The notes under the pieces are model-generated. The model had not been told where the DNA came from and searched no databases. It worked only from the letters and a program-made list of their open reading frames with translations. Source: Oscillospiraceae bacterium (GTDB taxonomy: Bacteria; Bacillota; Clostridia; Oscillospirales; Ruminococcaceae). From it: a DNA stretch of 26,450 nucleotides. The position numbers and the translations under genes were made by a program. Location of the stretch: NCBI GenBank assembly GCA_017394565.1, contig JAFPXW010000419.1, forward strand, positions 1-26,450, written 5' to 3'. This document shows, one piece after another, positions 1-7,188 of this stretch (the first letter of the stretch is position 1; every line of letters starts with the position of its first letter).

Positions 1-38
1 AGTGGCTTTGGCAGAGGGCGTATAAACGTAGCGCTTAG

Positions 39-100
39 CGGCACACAGTGCCGCCCCGCCGTCAAAGACGGCGGATTGCAAATCGTTATTACGATTTGCA
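39..100. repeat. Three consecutive perfect hairpins downstream of the ArsR gene
   Basis: Three inverted repeats follow one another: a 6-bp stem with an ACA loop (39-44/48-53), an 8-bp stem with an AAA loop (56-63/67-74) and a 10-bp stem with a TATT loop (77-86/91-100). They are bracketed by TAGCGC copies near 29-34 and 102-107. No long T-run follows the stems on either strand, so this is not a standard intrinsic terminator, although TTTTTT lies just after the ArsR stop codon on the minus strand. It may be a compact structured repeat element or the 3' end of a transcript. The left boundary is uncertain because the window begins here. Confidence 0.6.
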
Positions 101-125
101 TTAGCGCGTAGTATAAAAAACCAGA

Positions 126-488
126 TCACTCCATCACGTGTTCCAGCGCGTGGTAGAAGATGGTCTTGACGTGGGAATCTGCAAGGGAATAATACACGGT
201 TTTCCCTTCCCTGCGTCCATCGACCAGCCTGCCCTGCTTGAGGATCCGAAGCTGATGGGAGATCGCCGAGGCTGTCATCCCCAGCCGTTCCGCGATCTCG
301 CTGACACAAAGCTCGCCGGGCAGCAGCTCAAAGAGAATGCGTACACGTGTCGTATCTCCGAACAGTCCCAGAAGCTCCGCAACACTGCGCAGGATCTCAG
401 TATCCGGCATCTGCTGCATCAGTCTGTCGATCAATTCCTGATGCTGCTCGCAGGCGCCGCAAATATGTTCATGTTCGTGTTCCGCCAT
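126..488 (-). CDS. ArsR/SmtB-family metal-sensing transcriptional repressor
   Basis: This is a 120-residue winged-helix protein of normal length for the family. The recognition helix region is around residues 60-85 (ELCVSEIAERLG, then TASAISHQLRIL). The C-terminal helix carries D104, H106, H117 and E120, exactly the D-x-H-x10-H-x2-E alpha-5 zinc site of SmtB/CzrA-type sensors. The N-terminus is rich in possible ligands (H4, H6, H8, C10, C13, H16), as in ZiaR/CadC-like proteins, but the alpha-3 C-x-C pair is reduced to C61-V-S63. A Zn(II)/Co(II)-responsive dimeric repressor is therefore inferred. It starts 31 bases after the SDR gene ends and probably shares that gene's promoter, with autoregulation through the inverted repeat at 1342-1366. 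No metal transporter is visible, but the downstream side leaves the window. Confidence 0.92.
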   Translation of the reverse strand: MAEHEHEHICGACEQHQELIDRLMQQMPDTEILRSVAELLGLFGDTTRVRILFELLPGELCVSEIAERLGMTASAISHQLRILKQGRLVDGRREGKTVYYSLADSHVKTIFYHALEHVME

Positions 489-519
489 GTGTACCTCCTG
501 AATTCCCTGCCCCTCTCAC

Positions 520-1284
520 TCAGATCGCAGGCATCACGCGCCCTCCCGATACGGGGATATAAGCGCCTGTTGTAAATTTCGCCAGATCCGACAGCAGAAA
601 TGCCGTCATATTGGCAATATCCTGATCCGTTCCGCGGTGTCCCAGAGGAACGGTCTTGTCATAATCGGGGGCTTCCTCCGTGTGATCGGTGCGGTCACGC
701 TCCGAGATCGTCCAGCCGGGTGCGACCTGATTGACCGTGATGCCGTGGCAGCCGACTTCCTTTGCCAGCACACGGACAATGCCGTCGAGCGCACGTTTTC
801 CGGCCGTGTAAGCGCCGACGCCGGCTTCCGCCATTGCCGCACATTCCGTATTGATCGCCACAAACCGTCCGTAATGCTGCGCGATCATGTCCGGCAGGAA
901 GGCCTTCGCCAGATGCACGGTCTGCATCGCGCACGAGTCGAACTGACTCTGAAAATCCGCCAGATCCTGCTCCAGGATCGACGTCCAGCGGTACTGGATG
1001 ACCGCATTGGCTACGATCAGGTCGGTAACACCAAGCTCCGCACGGATCGTCTGCTGCATCGCCTGCACGCTGTCCGCATCCGTCACATCCGCCTGCACGA
1101 TGAGCGCACGTCTGCCCAGTGCGCGGACGCTTTGCGCTGTCTGTTCGGCACGTTCACGGCTGCCGTTATAATGCACAGCCACGTCCGCACCACATTCCGC
1201 GAGTGTGCGTGCGATCACTCTGCCCAGCTCACCGGATGCACCGGTGACAAGTGCTGTCTTTCCGTTCAGATCAAGTTCCAGCAT
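520..1284 (-). CDS. Short-chain dehydrogenase/reductase (SDR, FabG-like)
   Basis: A 254-residue classical SDR with a Rossmann fold. The dinucleotide motif TGASGELG is near residue 12, the ADVTD motif is near 65, and the catalytic Y-x3-K (YTAGK) is near 158-162. Two usual signatures are altered: NNAG reads ANAV, and the catalytic Ser position 13 residues before Tyr is Thr (in INTEC). The substrate is unknown; a FabG-like 3-oxoacyl or sugar/alcohol substrate is possible. The ATG at 1284 is preferred over an in-frame TTG at 1305 because a GGGGGG ribosome-site-like run lies six bases upstream of the ATG. It is first in a two-gene unit with the ArsR regulator, behind a consensus promoter. Confidence 0.85.
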   Translation of the reverse strand: MLELDLNGKTALVTGASGELGRVIARTLAECGADVAVHYNGSRERAEQTAQSVRALGRRALIVQADVTDADSVQAMQQTIRAELGVTDLIVANAVIQYRWTSILEQDLADFQSQFDSCAMQTVHLAKAFLPDMIAQHYGRFVAINTECAAMAEAGVGAYTAGKRALDGIVRVLAKEVGCHGITVNQVAPGWTISERDRTDHTEEAPDYDKTVPLGHRGTDQDIANMTAFLLSDLAKFTTGAYIPVSGGRVMPAI

Positions 1285-1329
1285 AAGATTCCCCCCAGAT
1301 GTCAATGTGAATCTACTCTTCCAATTGTT

Positions 1330-1358
1330 ATTATACCATAGAATTTGTAAAATGTCAA
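1330..1358 (-). promoter_or_regulatory. Consensus sigma-A promoter for the SDR-arsR unit
   Basis: Read on the minus strand, TTGACA (1353-1358), a 17-bp spacer and TATAAT (1330-1335) match the vegetative consensus at all 12 positions. A TGG precedes the -10 box. The predicted start is near 1323, about 40 bases before the SDR start codon. Confidence 0.85.
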
Positions 1359-1366
1359 CACAAATT
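1342..1366. promoter_or_regulatory. Candidate operator: AATTTGT-N11-ACAAATT inverted repeat
   Basis: Perfect 7-bp arms at 1342-1348 and 1360-1366 surround the -35 box of the SDR-arsR promoter. This is the expected place and size for the operator of a dimeric ArsR-type repressor. Assignment to the ArsR protein at 126-488 is inference. Confidence 0.55.
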
Positions 1367-1401
1367 TACACTGAGGCAACCGCTGTTCATAAATTCAGCA
1401 C

Positions 1402-1429
1402 AAAAAAAGACAGGCTTTATGTCGTTTTT
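1402..1429 (-). terminator. Weak intrinsic terminator after the glycosylase gene
   Basis: On the minus strand, GACA (1420-1423) and TGTC (1409-1412) pair, extended by AAAA/TTTT across one mismatch, and a T7 run follows (1402-1408). It overlaps the glycosylase stop codon and separates that operon from the SDR promoter. Confidence 0.45.
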
Positions 1430-1929
1430 ACCATGATCCAGCGCCACGGGACATTTTTCCAGTAATCCCCCGCATAATCGATGCCGACGCGCGGTGCGGT
1501 GCGTGTTTCGCAGACGTATCCATCGTCCTCAAACCACACCGTATCCCCCAGAAACGAGCCGCCGTTAAACGTTTTGTCGATCTGTAAATATTTTGTGAGC
1601 TTGCCCGGCCCGTCGTGGACTTCGCCGGCACGCAGCAGTACGCCCTGCGGCTGCCCCTCCTCGCCGGTGATGACATTCATGAGGTGGTGGATGCCGTAGC
1701 ACAGGTAAACATAAACCGTGCCGCTTTTTCGCCAGAGGAGTTCATTGCGCGGTGTTTTTCCCTTTGATGCGTGACATCCGAGATCTTCTGCGCCGCGGTA
1801 GGCCTCCGTTTCGGCGATGCGTTCGCGCAGGATCGTGCCGTCGGGCAGCCTGTGGACCAGCACCTTGCCGACGAGATCGGGTGCGACCTCCAGACAGTCG
1901 CGGTGGAAAAATGCCTCACCGAGTTTCAT
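1417..1929 (-). CDS. DNA-3-methyladenine glycosylase (AAG/MPG family)
   Basis: This 170-residue base-excision repair enzyme is predicted to remove alkylated purines such as 3-methyladenine. Diagnostic blocks are the catalytic-Glu region ETEAYRG (about 40-46), HASKGKTPRN (about 53-62), VYVYLCYGIHHLMNV (about 72-86) and GPGKLTKYL (about 107-115). The ending with a PWRW block is typical. It is somewhat shorter than the roughly 190-200 residues of many homologues, but no core block is missing. Its ATG overlaps the rqcH stop codon by one base (TGATG), which suggests translational coupling as the last gene of the trmK-rqcH set. Confidence 0.93.
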   Translation of the reverse strand: MKLGEAFFHRDCLEVAPDLVGKVLVHRLPDGTILRERIAETEAYRGAEDLGCHASKGKTPRNELLWRKSGTVYVYLCYGIHHLMNVITGEEGQPQGVLLRAGEVHDGPGKLTKYLQIDKTFNGGSFLGDTVWFEDDGYVCETRTAPRVGIDYAGDYWKNVPWRWIMVKTT

Positions 1930-3677
1930 CAGTCCTTCACCTCAAGCTTCCGGCAGAGTTCCCCATCGGGCTTGATGTAGAGCGTCTGCTGATTCGTGAA
2001 AATGACCATGCCGGGCTTGGAGCCGTTCGGTTTCTTGACAAAGCGGACTTTCGTAAAATCGACCGGAACTTGTGCAGAATCCCTTGCCTTCGAGTGATAC
2101 GCCGCCAGCACCGCAGCTTCACGGATGGCAGTTTCGCTCGGTTCCGCGCCGTCGGTCACGAGGATGACGTGCGAACCCGGAATGTTCTGCGTGTGCAGCC
2201 AGATGTCATTTTTCGCCGCCGTTTTCAAGGTAAGCTGGTCGTTCTGGCGGTTATTTCTGCCGACGAGGATGGGGAAACCGTCGGACGATTCGTACAGCAT
2301 CGGTGGCTGCTGTTTCGGGGGCTTCTGCTTGGAGCGATTGCGGACATAGCCCTGCTCGCGCAGTTCCTCACGCAGCAGCATCAGGTCGGATTCACTCTCC
2401 GCACGGCTCAGCACATCAAATACACTTTCGAGGTACTGGAGCTCCGCCTCGCCCTGTGCGATCTGCTCCGCAAGCTTTTCCTTCGCGGTCGCTGCCTTGC
2501 GATACAGCGTGTAGTACCGCTGCGCATTCTGCGGCGGTGTCAGATTCACCTGCAAGGGGATCGTGATCTGCGGACAGCTTTCCTCATAGAAATTCTCCAG
2601 AACCGCCGCTGTATCGCCCTTTTGCAGGCGGTAGAGATTGGCGGAGAGCAGGTCGCCATAGAGCTTGTTCTGCTCCATTTTATCCGTTTCGGAAAGCTCC
2701 TGTCGCTGGTTGGCAAGCTTTCGGGTGACACGTTCCATGCGCGTCATGATGAGCTTGAACAGGTCGTTCGCACGCTGTTTCATCCGCGCACGCAGGTCAC
2801 GCTGCGCATAGAATTCATCCAGCGCCGCGCTTGCCGAGGGCATTTCGCGCACGACCATCAAAGCGCCGTACTGCTGCGGACGCAGGAACAGGAAGTCCTT
2901 GAGCGCTCCCTCCGGCGTTTGCAGGATGTGGAACTGGCAGTCGCGGTCACGCAGACGGCGAGCCGTTTCGTGGATCGTAAACAGCAGCCGCTGCTTGTGG
3001 GAATCCGTCAGCTCATGACTGCGGATGGCATCGCGCGATACATAAAACGCCCATTCTCTTGCCAAAAGCGGCGATACACCTTCAAATACGCTAACCAGTG
3101 CCTTGCTCAGTTCCGCATCAGGCACCAGCAGGAGCGCATTCAATATCGTGTCATCGTCCGCTTCCAGAAAATTCAATTGCCGCGAACGATGCGGCATCTC
3201 ATACGCAAACGACGGCAGCAGCACACGTTCGCGCGTGACATCGGCATTTCGCTTCAGGCTGTCGATGACCTTGCCGTCCTCGCCGATGAGGATGAGGTTG
3301 GAGTAGCGTCCCATGACCTCGCAGGCCAGCGTCAGCTGCACCTTGTCGCCAAGTTCGTTCGTACACTCGAAGTCCAGGAACAGGATGCGCTCGAGTCCGT
3401 CCTGCCGCACCGCTGTGAGCTTTCCGCCGCCGAGGTGCTTGCGCAGGAGCATACAGAACATCGGCGGAACAGCAGGGTTCTCGACCGGAATGTTCGTCAG
3501 GTGGATGCGTGCGCTGTCGCCGGCGGTGCTGATGAGGATGCGTGATGCACCGTCGCGGCCGCGCATATACAGCAGGATCTCGTCCTTCGAGGGCTGGTGG
3601 ATCTTGTCCACACGCGCCGTCACGAGGGGTTCGAGCTCCTGCCGGATGGTGTATAGGTAAGCGCCGTCAAATGCCAT
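1929..3677 (-). CDS. RqcH/NFACT family ribosome quality control protein
   Basis: A 582-residue protein of the NEMF/Rqc2 family, often mis-annotated as fibronectin-binding protein. It binds the 50S subunit carrying an obstructed peptidyl-tRNA and directs C-terminal alanine tailing. The N-terminal NFACT-N domain starts at MAFDGAYLYTI and includes HQPSKDEILL and the LER segment near residue 110. Central coiled coils span about 280-330 and 385-430. The NFACT-R domain begins near YESSDGFPILVGRNNRQND, with WLHTQNIPGSHVIL shortly after. Length is normal. The ATG at 3677 follows AAAGGAG, and the start overlaps the rlmA 3' end by 11 bases. Confidence 0.95.
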   Translation of the reverse strand: MAFDGAYLYTIRQELEPLVTARVDKIHQPSKDEILLYMRGRDGASRILISTAGDSARIHLTNIPVENPAVPPMFCMLLRKHLGGGKLTAVRQDGLERILFLDFECTNELGDKVQLTLACEVMGRYSNLILIGEDGKVIDSLKRNADVTRERVLLPSFAYEMPHRSRQLNFLEADDDTILNALLLVPDAELSKALVSVFEGVSPLLAREWAFYVSRDAIRSHELTDSHKQRLLFTIHETARRLRDRDCQFHILQTPEGALKDFLFLRPQQYGALMVVREMPSASAALDEFYAQRDLRARMKQRANDLFKLIMTRMERVTRKLANQRQELSETDKMEQNKLYGDLLSANLYRLQKGDTAAVLENFYEESCPQITIPLQVNLTPPQNAQRYYTLYRKAATAKEKLAEQIAQGEAELQYLESVFDVLSRAESESDLMLLREELREQGYVRNRSKQKPPKQQPPMLYESSDGFPILVGRNNRQNDQLTLKTAAKNDIWLHTQNIPGSHVILVTDGAEPSETAIREAAVLAAYHSKARDSAQVPVDFTKVRFVKKPNGSKPGMVIFTNQQTLYIKPDGELCRKLEVKD

Positions 3678-4497
3678 GCGCGTTCTCCTTTCTATAGATC
3701 AGCACCTCAAATTCCGTGCGGACGTGCAGCGTTTCAAGGGATGCCAGACGTTCGCGCTCTTTCGCGCCGGTGCGGTAAGCATACGGTGTCATGCCAAACA
3801 AACTCTGGATGTCCCCGGTGGATGTGAGATCAATTTCTCGCTTCGCTTCGCGCTTTTCGAGGAACTGGAATTCCTCCAGCGCGTAGTCCTTGACGGCATT
3901 CTCGTAGGGGCAGTCGTAAACGGCTGCTTTCAGTTCCCAGAGATGCCTGGCGGCCGGGATCGCCATGACAAAAATGCCGTCCGGCTTCAGGACACGCTGA
4001 AATTCCTCGCCGCAGTACGGCGCGAAAATGCTGACGACCGCGTCACAGCTTGCATCCAGCACCGGCAGATGAAAGACGCTCGCGACGGCGTAATGTCCGG
4101 TCGGATCGGCTTTTGCGGCGAGATTGGCAGCGGTCTTTGAGATGTCCACGCCGTAAATCTCGCTGTTCTGCGCCATTTCGTGGATGCCCTTGGTGTAGTA
4201 GCCCTCACCGCATCCGGCATCGAGCAGAACACTTCCCGATTGTAATACCGGGCGGAGCGCATCGCAGATGGTGTCGCGAAGATGCGCATAATAGCCCTTT
4301 CCGAGAAACTCACGCCGCGCACGCACCATCTCCGGATTGTCGCCGGGGATGTCGGAATGTTTCTGATGCGAGGGCAGCAGGTACACCGCGCCCTTCTTTG
4401 CGCGGTCGAAATTATGCCGCTTCTCGCATTGCAGCGAAAGCCCCTCCGCCTGCAATGCGCCGCCGCAGACCGGGCATTTCCAGATCGTTTCAGACAT
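3667..4497 (-). CDS. 23S rRNA (guanine-N1-)-methyltransferase, RlmA family
   Basis: A 276-residue SAM-dependent methyltransferase. The N-terminus has the RlmA zinc finger (CPVC near residues 8-11, then C-x3-H in QCEKRHNFD) and the family stretch AKKGAVYLL. The SAM motif is LLDAGCGEGYYT (about 92-103). By family knowledge it methylates N1 of a guanine in helix 35 of 23S rRNA (G745 in the E. coli type, G748 in the TlrB type); which one applies here cannot be told. The ATG at 4497 is chosen over one at 4521 because the protein then begins directly before the zinc finger. The gene overlaps the Nif3-family 3' end by 8 bases. Confidence 0.9.
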   Translation of the reverse strand: MSETIWKCPVCGGALQAEGLSLQCEKRHNFDRAKKGAVYLLPSHQKHSDIPGDNPEMVRARREFLGKGYYAHLRDTICDALRPVLQSGSVLLDAGCGEGYYTKGIHEMAQNSEIYGVDISKTAANLAAKADPTGHYAVASVFHLPVLDASCDAVVSIFAPYCGEEFQRVLKPDGIFVMAIPAARHLWELKAAVYDCPYENAVKDYALEEFQFLEKREAKREIDLTSTGDIQSLFGMTPYAYRTGAKERERLASLETLHVRTEFEVLIYRKENAHGI

Positions 4498-5257
4498 AGT
4501 CCACCGGATCCCCTTCCACAAATTCGTACACCTTCAGCGCCGGAAGTGCTGCGCGGAGTTTTTCCGCCACATACGGCACCATGATGACTTCTGTATGGTA
4601 ATGACCACAATCGATCAGCCCCAAACCAAGCTCCTGCGCCTTGTACCAGCGGTCGTGCTTGACATCGCCCGTCAGCAGGCAGTCACAGCGCGTCACGATG
4701 TCCTCCAGCATGGAGGAACCCGAACCCGTGCAAAGCCCAAGTTTTTTCGTCCATGCGCCGTCGTTTTTGTCACGCAGGAATCGCACTGACTGACAGCCGA
4801 GCGCGGTTTTGGCGGCGAGAGCGATGTCGGCATCCTGCATTTCGGTTCTCAGGTGCAGCACCCTGCCGAACCCGTCGTCCATCAGCGGCGTGATCGCTTC
4901 CACCGGCAGAACCTCCTGCAAGCGCTGTGCCAGCAGGTCATTGAGTCCGCCCTCCGCCTGATCCAGCGGCGTGTGGCAGCAGATCGCGGAAATGCCGTTT
5001 TTGGCAAGGGCATAGACCGGACTTTCGCACGGGAGCGTTTTCAGCGGCGAGAAGATGACCGGATGATGCGAAACGATCACATCGCAGCCAAGCTCGACCG
5101 CACGTTCCACCGCGCCGACCGAAATGTCCAGCGACACCAGCACTTTCGCGGCCGGAAGGCTCGGCGAACCGACCAGCAGTCCCGAATTATCCCATTTTTC
5201 CTGCGTCGAAAACGGCGCGATCGCGTCGATCACATTAAAAATATCCTGTACTGTCAT
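4490..5257 (-). CDS. Nif3-like dinuclear metal-centre protein (YqfO/YbgI family)
   Basis: A 255-residue protein with the expected metal ligands: SHHPVIF (about 63-69), D and E/N residues in HTPLDQAEGGLND (about 95-107), and the C-terminal HYHTEVI (about 218-224). It corresponds to the short YbgI-type form and lacks the PII-like insert of the roughly 370-residue B. subtilis YqfO. The family forms a toroidal hexamer; the label GTP cyclohydrolase I type 2 is used in databases but the cellular role is not settled. It overlaps trmK by 4 bases (ATGA), the same pairing as yqfN-yqfO in Bacillus. Confidence 0.92.
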   Translation of the reverse strand: MTVQDIFNVIDAIAPFSTQEKWDNSGLLVGSPSLPAAKVLVSLDISVGAVERAVELGCDVIVSHHPVIFSPLKTLPCESPVYALAKNGISAICCHTPLDQAEGGLNDLLAQRLQEVLPVEAITPLMDDGFGRVLHLRTEMQDADIALAAKTALGCQSVRFLRDKNDGAWTKKLGLCTGSGSSMLEDIVTRCDCLLTGDVKHDRWYKAQELGLGLIDCGHYHTEVIMVPYVAEKLRAALPALKVYEFVEGDPVDYV

Positions 5258-5922
5258 CGGTATTCCTCCAGTTTTGCTAAGATCTGTTCGGCTTCCTCGG
5301 CAAACGGTGCATCCGGCTGTCCGGCGGCACGTCTGCCGTCACGCGCTTTGCAAACCTGTGCGTAAATGCGTTCCGCATACGCCAGGCATTCGGCTTTCCG
5401 CAAGTCCATTTTCCCCAGGCAAGCCGTCAGAATGTCTGGTGTTTCGCGGTTTCCGGTCAAATTGGCACGCATCACAGCGTAGAGGTAGCGGTCGTCACGC
5501 ACGCAGGTCTCTGCGTCGAGTGCGAAGCCGTTTTCATACAGCCAGGTGCGCAGTTCACGCGCTTTCGTCATCGGCTGCAATACGAGCGAAATGCCCTCCA
5601 GCGGAAACGGGCAGCTCTCCAGGATGTGGATGATCGTCTCGCCGCCCATGCCGGCAATGACGATGTGCGTCAGCCCCTCCGGTGGGATCTGCGCGAGTCC
5701 GTCAGAGAGGATGGTGCGGATTTTTCCCGAAAGTCCGTGCGAAACGATGGTGCGCTGCACCGCCTGCAAAGGCCCTTCTCCGATGTCGGAAGCGATCACG
5801 CACGCGGCCCGTCCGGTTTCCAGCAAATAGACCGCGAGCTGCGCATGGTCACATCCCACATCGCAAACGTGTGCGCCCTGCCCGATCAGATCGGCACAGG
5901 CCATGAGTCTGACATTCAGCAT
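5254..5922 (-). CDS. tRNA (adenine(22)-N1)-methyltransferase TrmK
   Basis: A 222-residue SAM-dependent enzyme that methylates N1 of A22 in the tRNA D-loop. The SAM-binding segment is HVCDVGCDHAQLAVYLL (about 18-34), and the family-specific IAGMGGETI (about 88-96) and LQPMTKARELR (about 113-123) are intact. A C-terminal helical coiled-coil domain follows, as in YqfN. The ATG at 5922 lies six bases after GAGGAG. The start overlaps the stop of the upstream DUF1648 gene by 7 bases. Confidence 0.93.
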   Translation of the reverse strand: MLNVRLMACADLIGQGAHVCDVGCDHAQLAVYLLETGRAACVIASDIGEGPLQAVQRTIVSHGLSGKIRTILSDGLAQIPPEGLTHIVIAGMGGETIIHILESCPFPLEGISLVLQPMTKARELRTWLYENGFALDAETCVRDDRYLYAVMRANLTGNRETPDILTACLGKMDLRKAECLAYAERIYAQVCKARDGRRAAGQPDAPFAEEAEQILAKLEEYR

Positions 5923-6395
5923 GATGATCTCCTCGCAAAAATAATGGTGATGACCGCTGCGATCAGGGCGATCATGCCTGCCATCATCAGGGACACGATC
6001 GTGACCGGAACGGCTGTCAAAAGCGGTGTCTGCGTGATGACCAGGACATTCCAGTAGCAGAAAAACGCCACTATCAGGAGTCTCCCCCAGTCCAGCCAGA
6101 GCTGTACCGCCTGCCGGATCTTGTTCTCGCGGTTTTCTGAAAGTGCCGGTTTTCTGGTCAGTTTCACCTTCCGGACCGCGCAGTCAAACAGCGCCGTGAA
6201 CGCGAGGACAAGGACATTGATGACGTGCGGATAGAAGCCGTAGAATTTGCTGTCGTACACGTCAAACAAGCCGTTCGGATCGAAATGAACGCCGATCGTT
6301 TCCGGAAGTCTGGTCAATGCGATCAGAAATCCCAGTAGGCTCAGTCCTTCTGCACCGAACGGCAGCCAGAACAGGATGCGGTGCAATTTTTTCAT
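5916..6395 (-). CDS. DUF1648-type small membrane protein
   Basis: This 159-residue protein has an N-terminal membrane segment, then the DUF1648 signature LPETIGVHFDPNGLFDVYDSK near residues 31-51. Hydrophobic segments around 55-73, 102-118 and 125-155 follow. The family is found in bacterial membrane proteins related to SdpI and immunity or regulatory factors, but no specific role is assigned. The ATG at 6395 is chosen because GGAGG lies 6 bases upstream; an upstream in-frame start at 6443 would run through the hairpin at 6414-6440. It overlaps trmK slightly. Confidence 0.75.
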   Translation of the reverse strand: MKKLHRILFWLPFGAEGLSLLGFLIALTRLPETIGVHFDPNGLFDVYDSKFYGFYPHVINVLVLAFTALFDCAVRKVKLTRKPALSENRENKIRQAVQLWLDWGRLLIVAFFCYWNVLVITQTPLLTAVPVTIVSLMMAGMIALIAAVITIIFARRSSC

Positions 6396-6413
6396 GATTC
6401 CCTCCAAATAGAA

Positions 6414-6440
6414 CAGGGCTGCGCGTGGTGTGCAGCCCTG
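6414..6440 (-). terminator. Candidate terminator/attenuator hairpin after the DUF1858 gene
   Basis: A perfect 9-bp stem (6414-6422/6432-6440) has a 9-base loop. On the minus strand it is followed only by a weak T-rich stretch (TTCTATTT). It may terminate the DUF1858 transcript partially before the DUF1648-trmK set. Confidence 0.45.
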
Positions 6441-6448
6441 CAATCCAG

Positions 6449-6649
6449 TCAGTTCCCGAAAGCCGCGTTGAGCTTGGCAACCAGTTCATCAGCGTCTACG
6501 CCGTGAACCATGCAAGCTTCCTCGATCGTCTCGCCGCGGGATGCCGGACATCCCAGGCAGTGCATACCGATCGCCATAAAGAACGGAGCTGCGATCTCCA
6601 GATTCTCGTCGAGGATCTCGCCGATGACCGTGTTCTTGTCCACTACCAT
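6449..6649 (-). CDS. DUF1858 / redox-disulfide domain small protein
   Basis: A 66-residue protein (68 if the ATG at 6655 is used) that is a single DUF1858 domain: an N-terminal VIGEILDEN helix, then GMHCLGCPASRGETIEEA. The C-x2-C pair is the proposed redox-active or metal-binding disulfide of the hybrid-cluster-protein-associated domain. The ATG at 6649 is preferred because GGAGG lies 9 bases before it; only 3 bases separate GGAGG from the ATG at 6655. Its biochemical role is not known. It stands alone between two hairpins and may be transcribed on its own. Confidence 0.85.
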   Translation of the reverse strand: MVVDKNTVIGEILDENLEIAAPFFMAIGMHCLGCPASRGETIEEACMVHGVDADELVAKLNAAFGN

Positions 6650-6688
6650 TTCCATTCACCTCCGATTTCCGATGATGACTGTAACACA

Positions 6689-6726
6689 GAAAGCACAGCC
6701 GTTAGCCGTGCTTTCCGTATTTTTTC
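6689..6726. terminator. Hairpin between the zinc-ribbon and DUF1858 genes
   Basis: An 8-bp stem (6689-6696/6708-6715) with a small inner stem has TATTTTTT following on the plus strand and a weaker TTTCTGTGTT on the minus strand. It lies right after the zinc-ribbon gene. A bidirectional or minus-strand terminator is likely, although the better T-run faces plus. Confidence 0.5.
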
Positions 6727-6741
6727 ACATAATAGGGGTGA

Positions 6742-7017
6742 TTATTCCTCGCGCATTCTTGCAAAGCACTCGCTGCAATATACCGGTCTGTCCTCACGGG
6801 GCTGGAACGGTACTCTTGCCTCGCCGCCGCAGCCTGCGCATACAGCAGTGAACATCTCGCGCGGAGCCTTTGCGCCGCCCTTACGAGCTGCACGGCAGTC
6901 CTTGCATCTCTGGGGCTCGTGCTCAAAGCCCTTTTCAGCGTAGAACTCCTGCTCGCCAGCAGTGAAAACGAACTCCTTGCCGCAGTCCTTACATACTAAT
7001 GTCTTGTCTTCGTACAT
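6742..7017 (-). CDS. Double zinc-ribbon protein (zf-trcl/CxxC-x-CxxC)
   Basis: This 91-residue protein has four C-x2-C knuckles: C9/C12 with C38/C41, and C60/C63 with C81/C84. They make two zinc ribbons in tandem. The first matches the probable zinc-ribbon domain that begins DKTLVCKDCGKEF; the second has VPFQPREDRPVYCSECF, the VPF-x-P-x(4)-RPVYC type. It probably binds nucleic acid or protein, but no function is established. A GAGGT ribosome site sits 9 bases before the ATG. It lies between the sigma factor and DUF1858 genes and has its own 170-base upstream region. Confidence 0.85.
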   Translation of the reverse strand: MYEDKTLVCKDCGKEFVFTAGEQEFYAEKGFEHEPQRCKDCRAARKGGAKAPREMFTAVCAGCGGEARVPFQPREDRPVYCSECFARMREE

Positions 7018-7168
7018 GGTTTTTTTACCTCACTTTGGGTTATTTGGTCAGGGACTACGGACGGAGTCAAACCGCCACCTTTTTTCATAATGGGATTTTT
7101 GCCAGGGTGACAAAATACAAGAATGAAAACTGCTCTGATGAAGCTGCAATCCCTTTCGATCTATCGCA

Positions 7169-7182
7169 CCCACGTTTGTGGG
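7169..7182 (-). other. Short hairpin just after the sigma-factor gene
   Basis: CCCAC and GTGGG pair around a 4-base loop (7169-7173/7178-7182), seven bases past the sigma-factor stop codon. No T-run follows, so termination is uncertain. The rest of 7018-7188 shows no clear gene or strong promoter. Confidence 0.3.
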
Positions 7183-7188
7183 AGTCGA

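Noticed and set aside
1752..3545. Long open frame on the plus strand opposite rqcH
   Set aside because: It is the antisense shadow of rqcH and the glycosylase; the product is Arg/His/Leu-rich without motifs, and the minus-strand proteins are clearly real.
1929..3677. RqcH LER in place of the Asp-Arg pair as a functional change
   Set aside because: I believe Glu-Arg occurs in many clostridial homologues, and the alignment register is not certain without a computed alignment.
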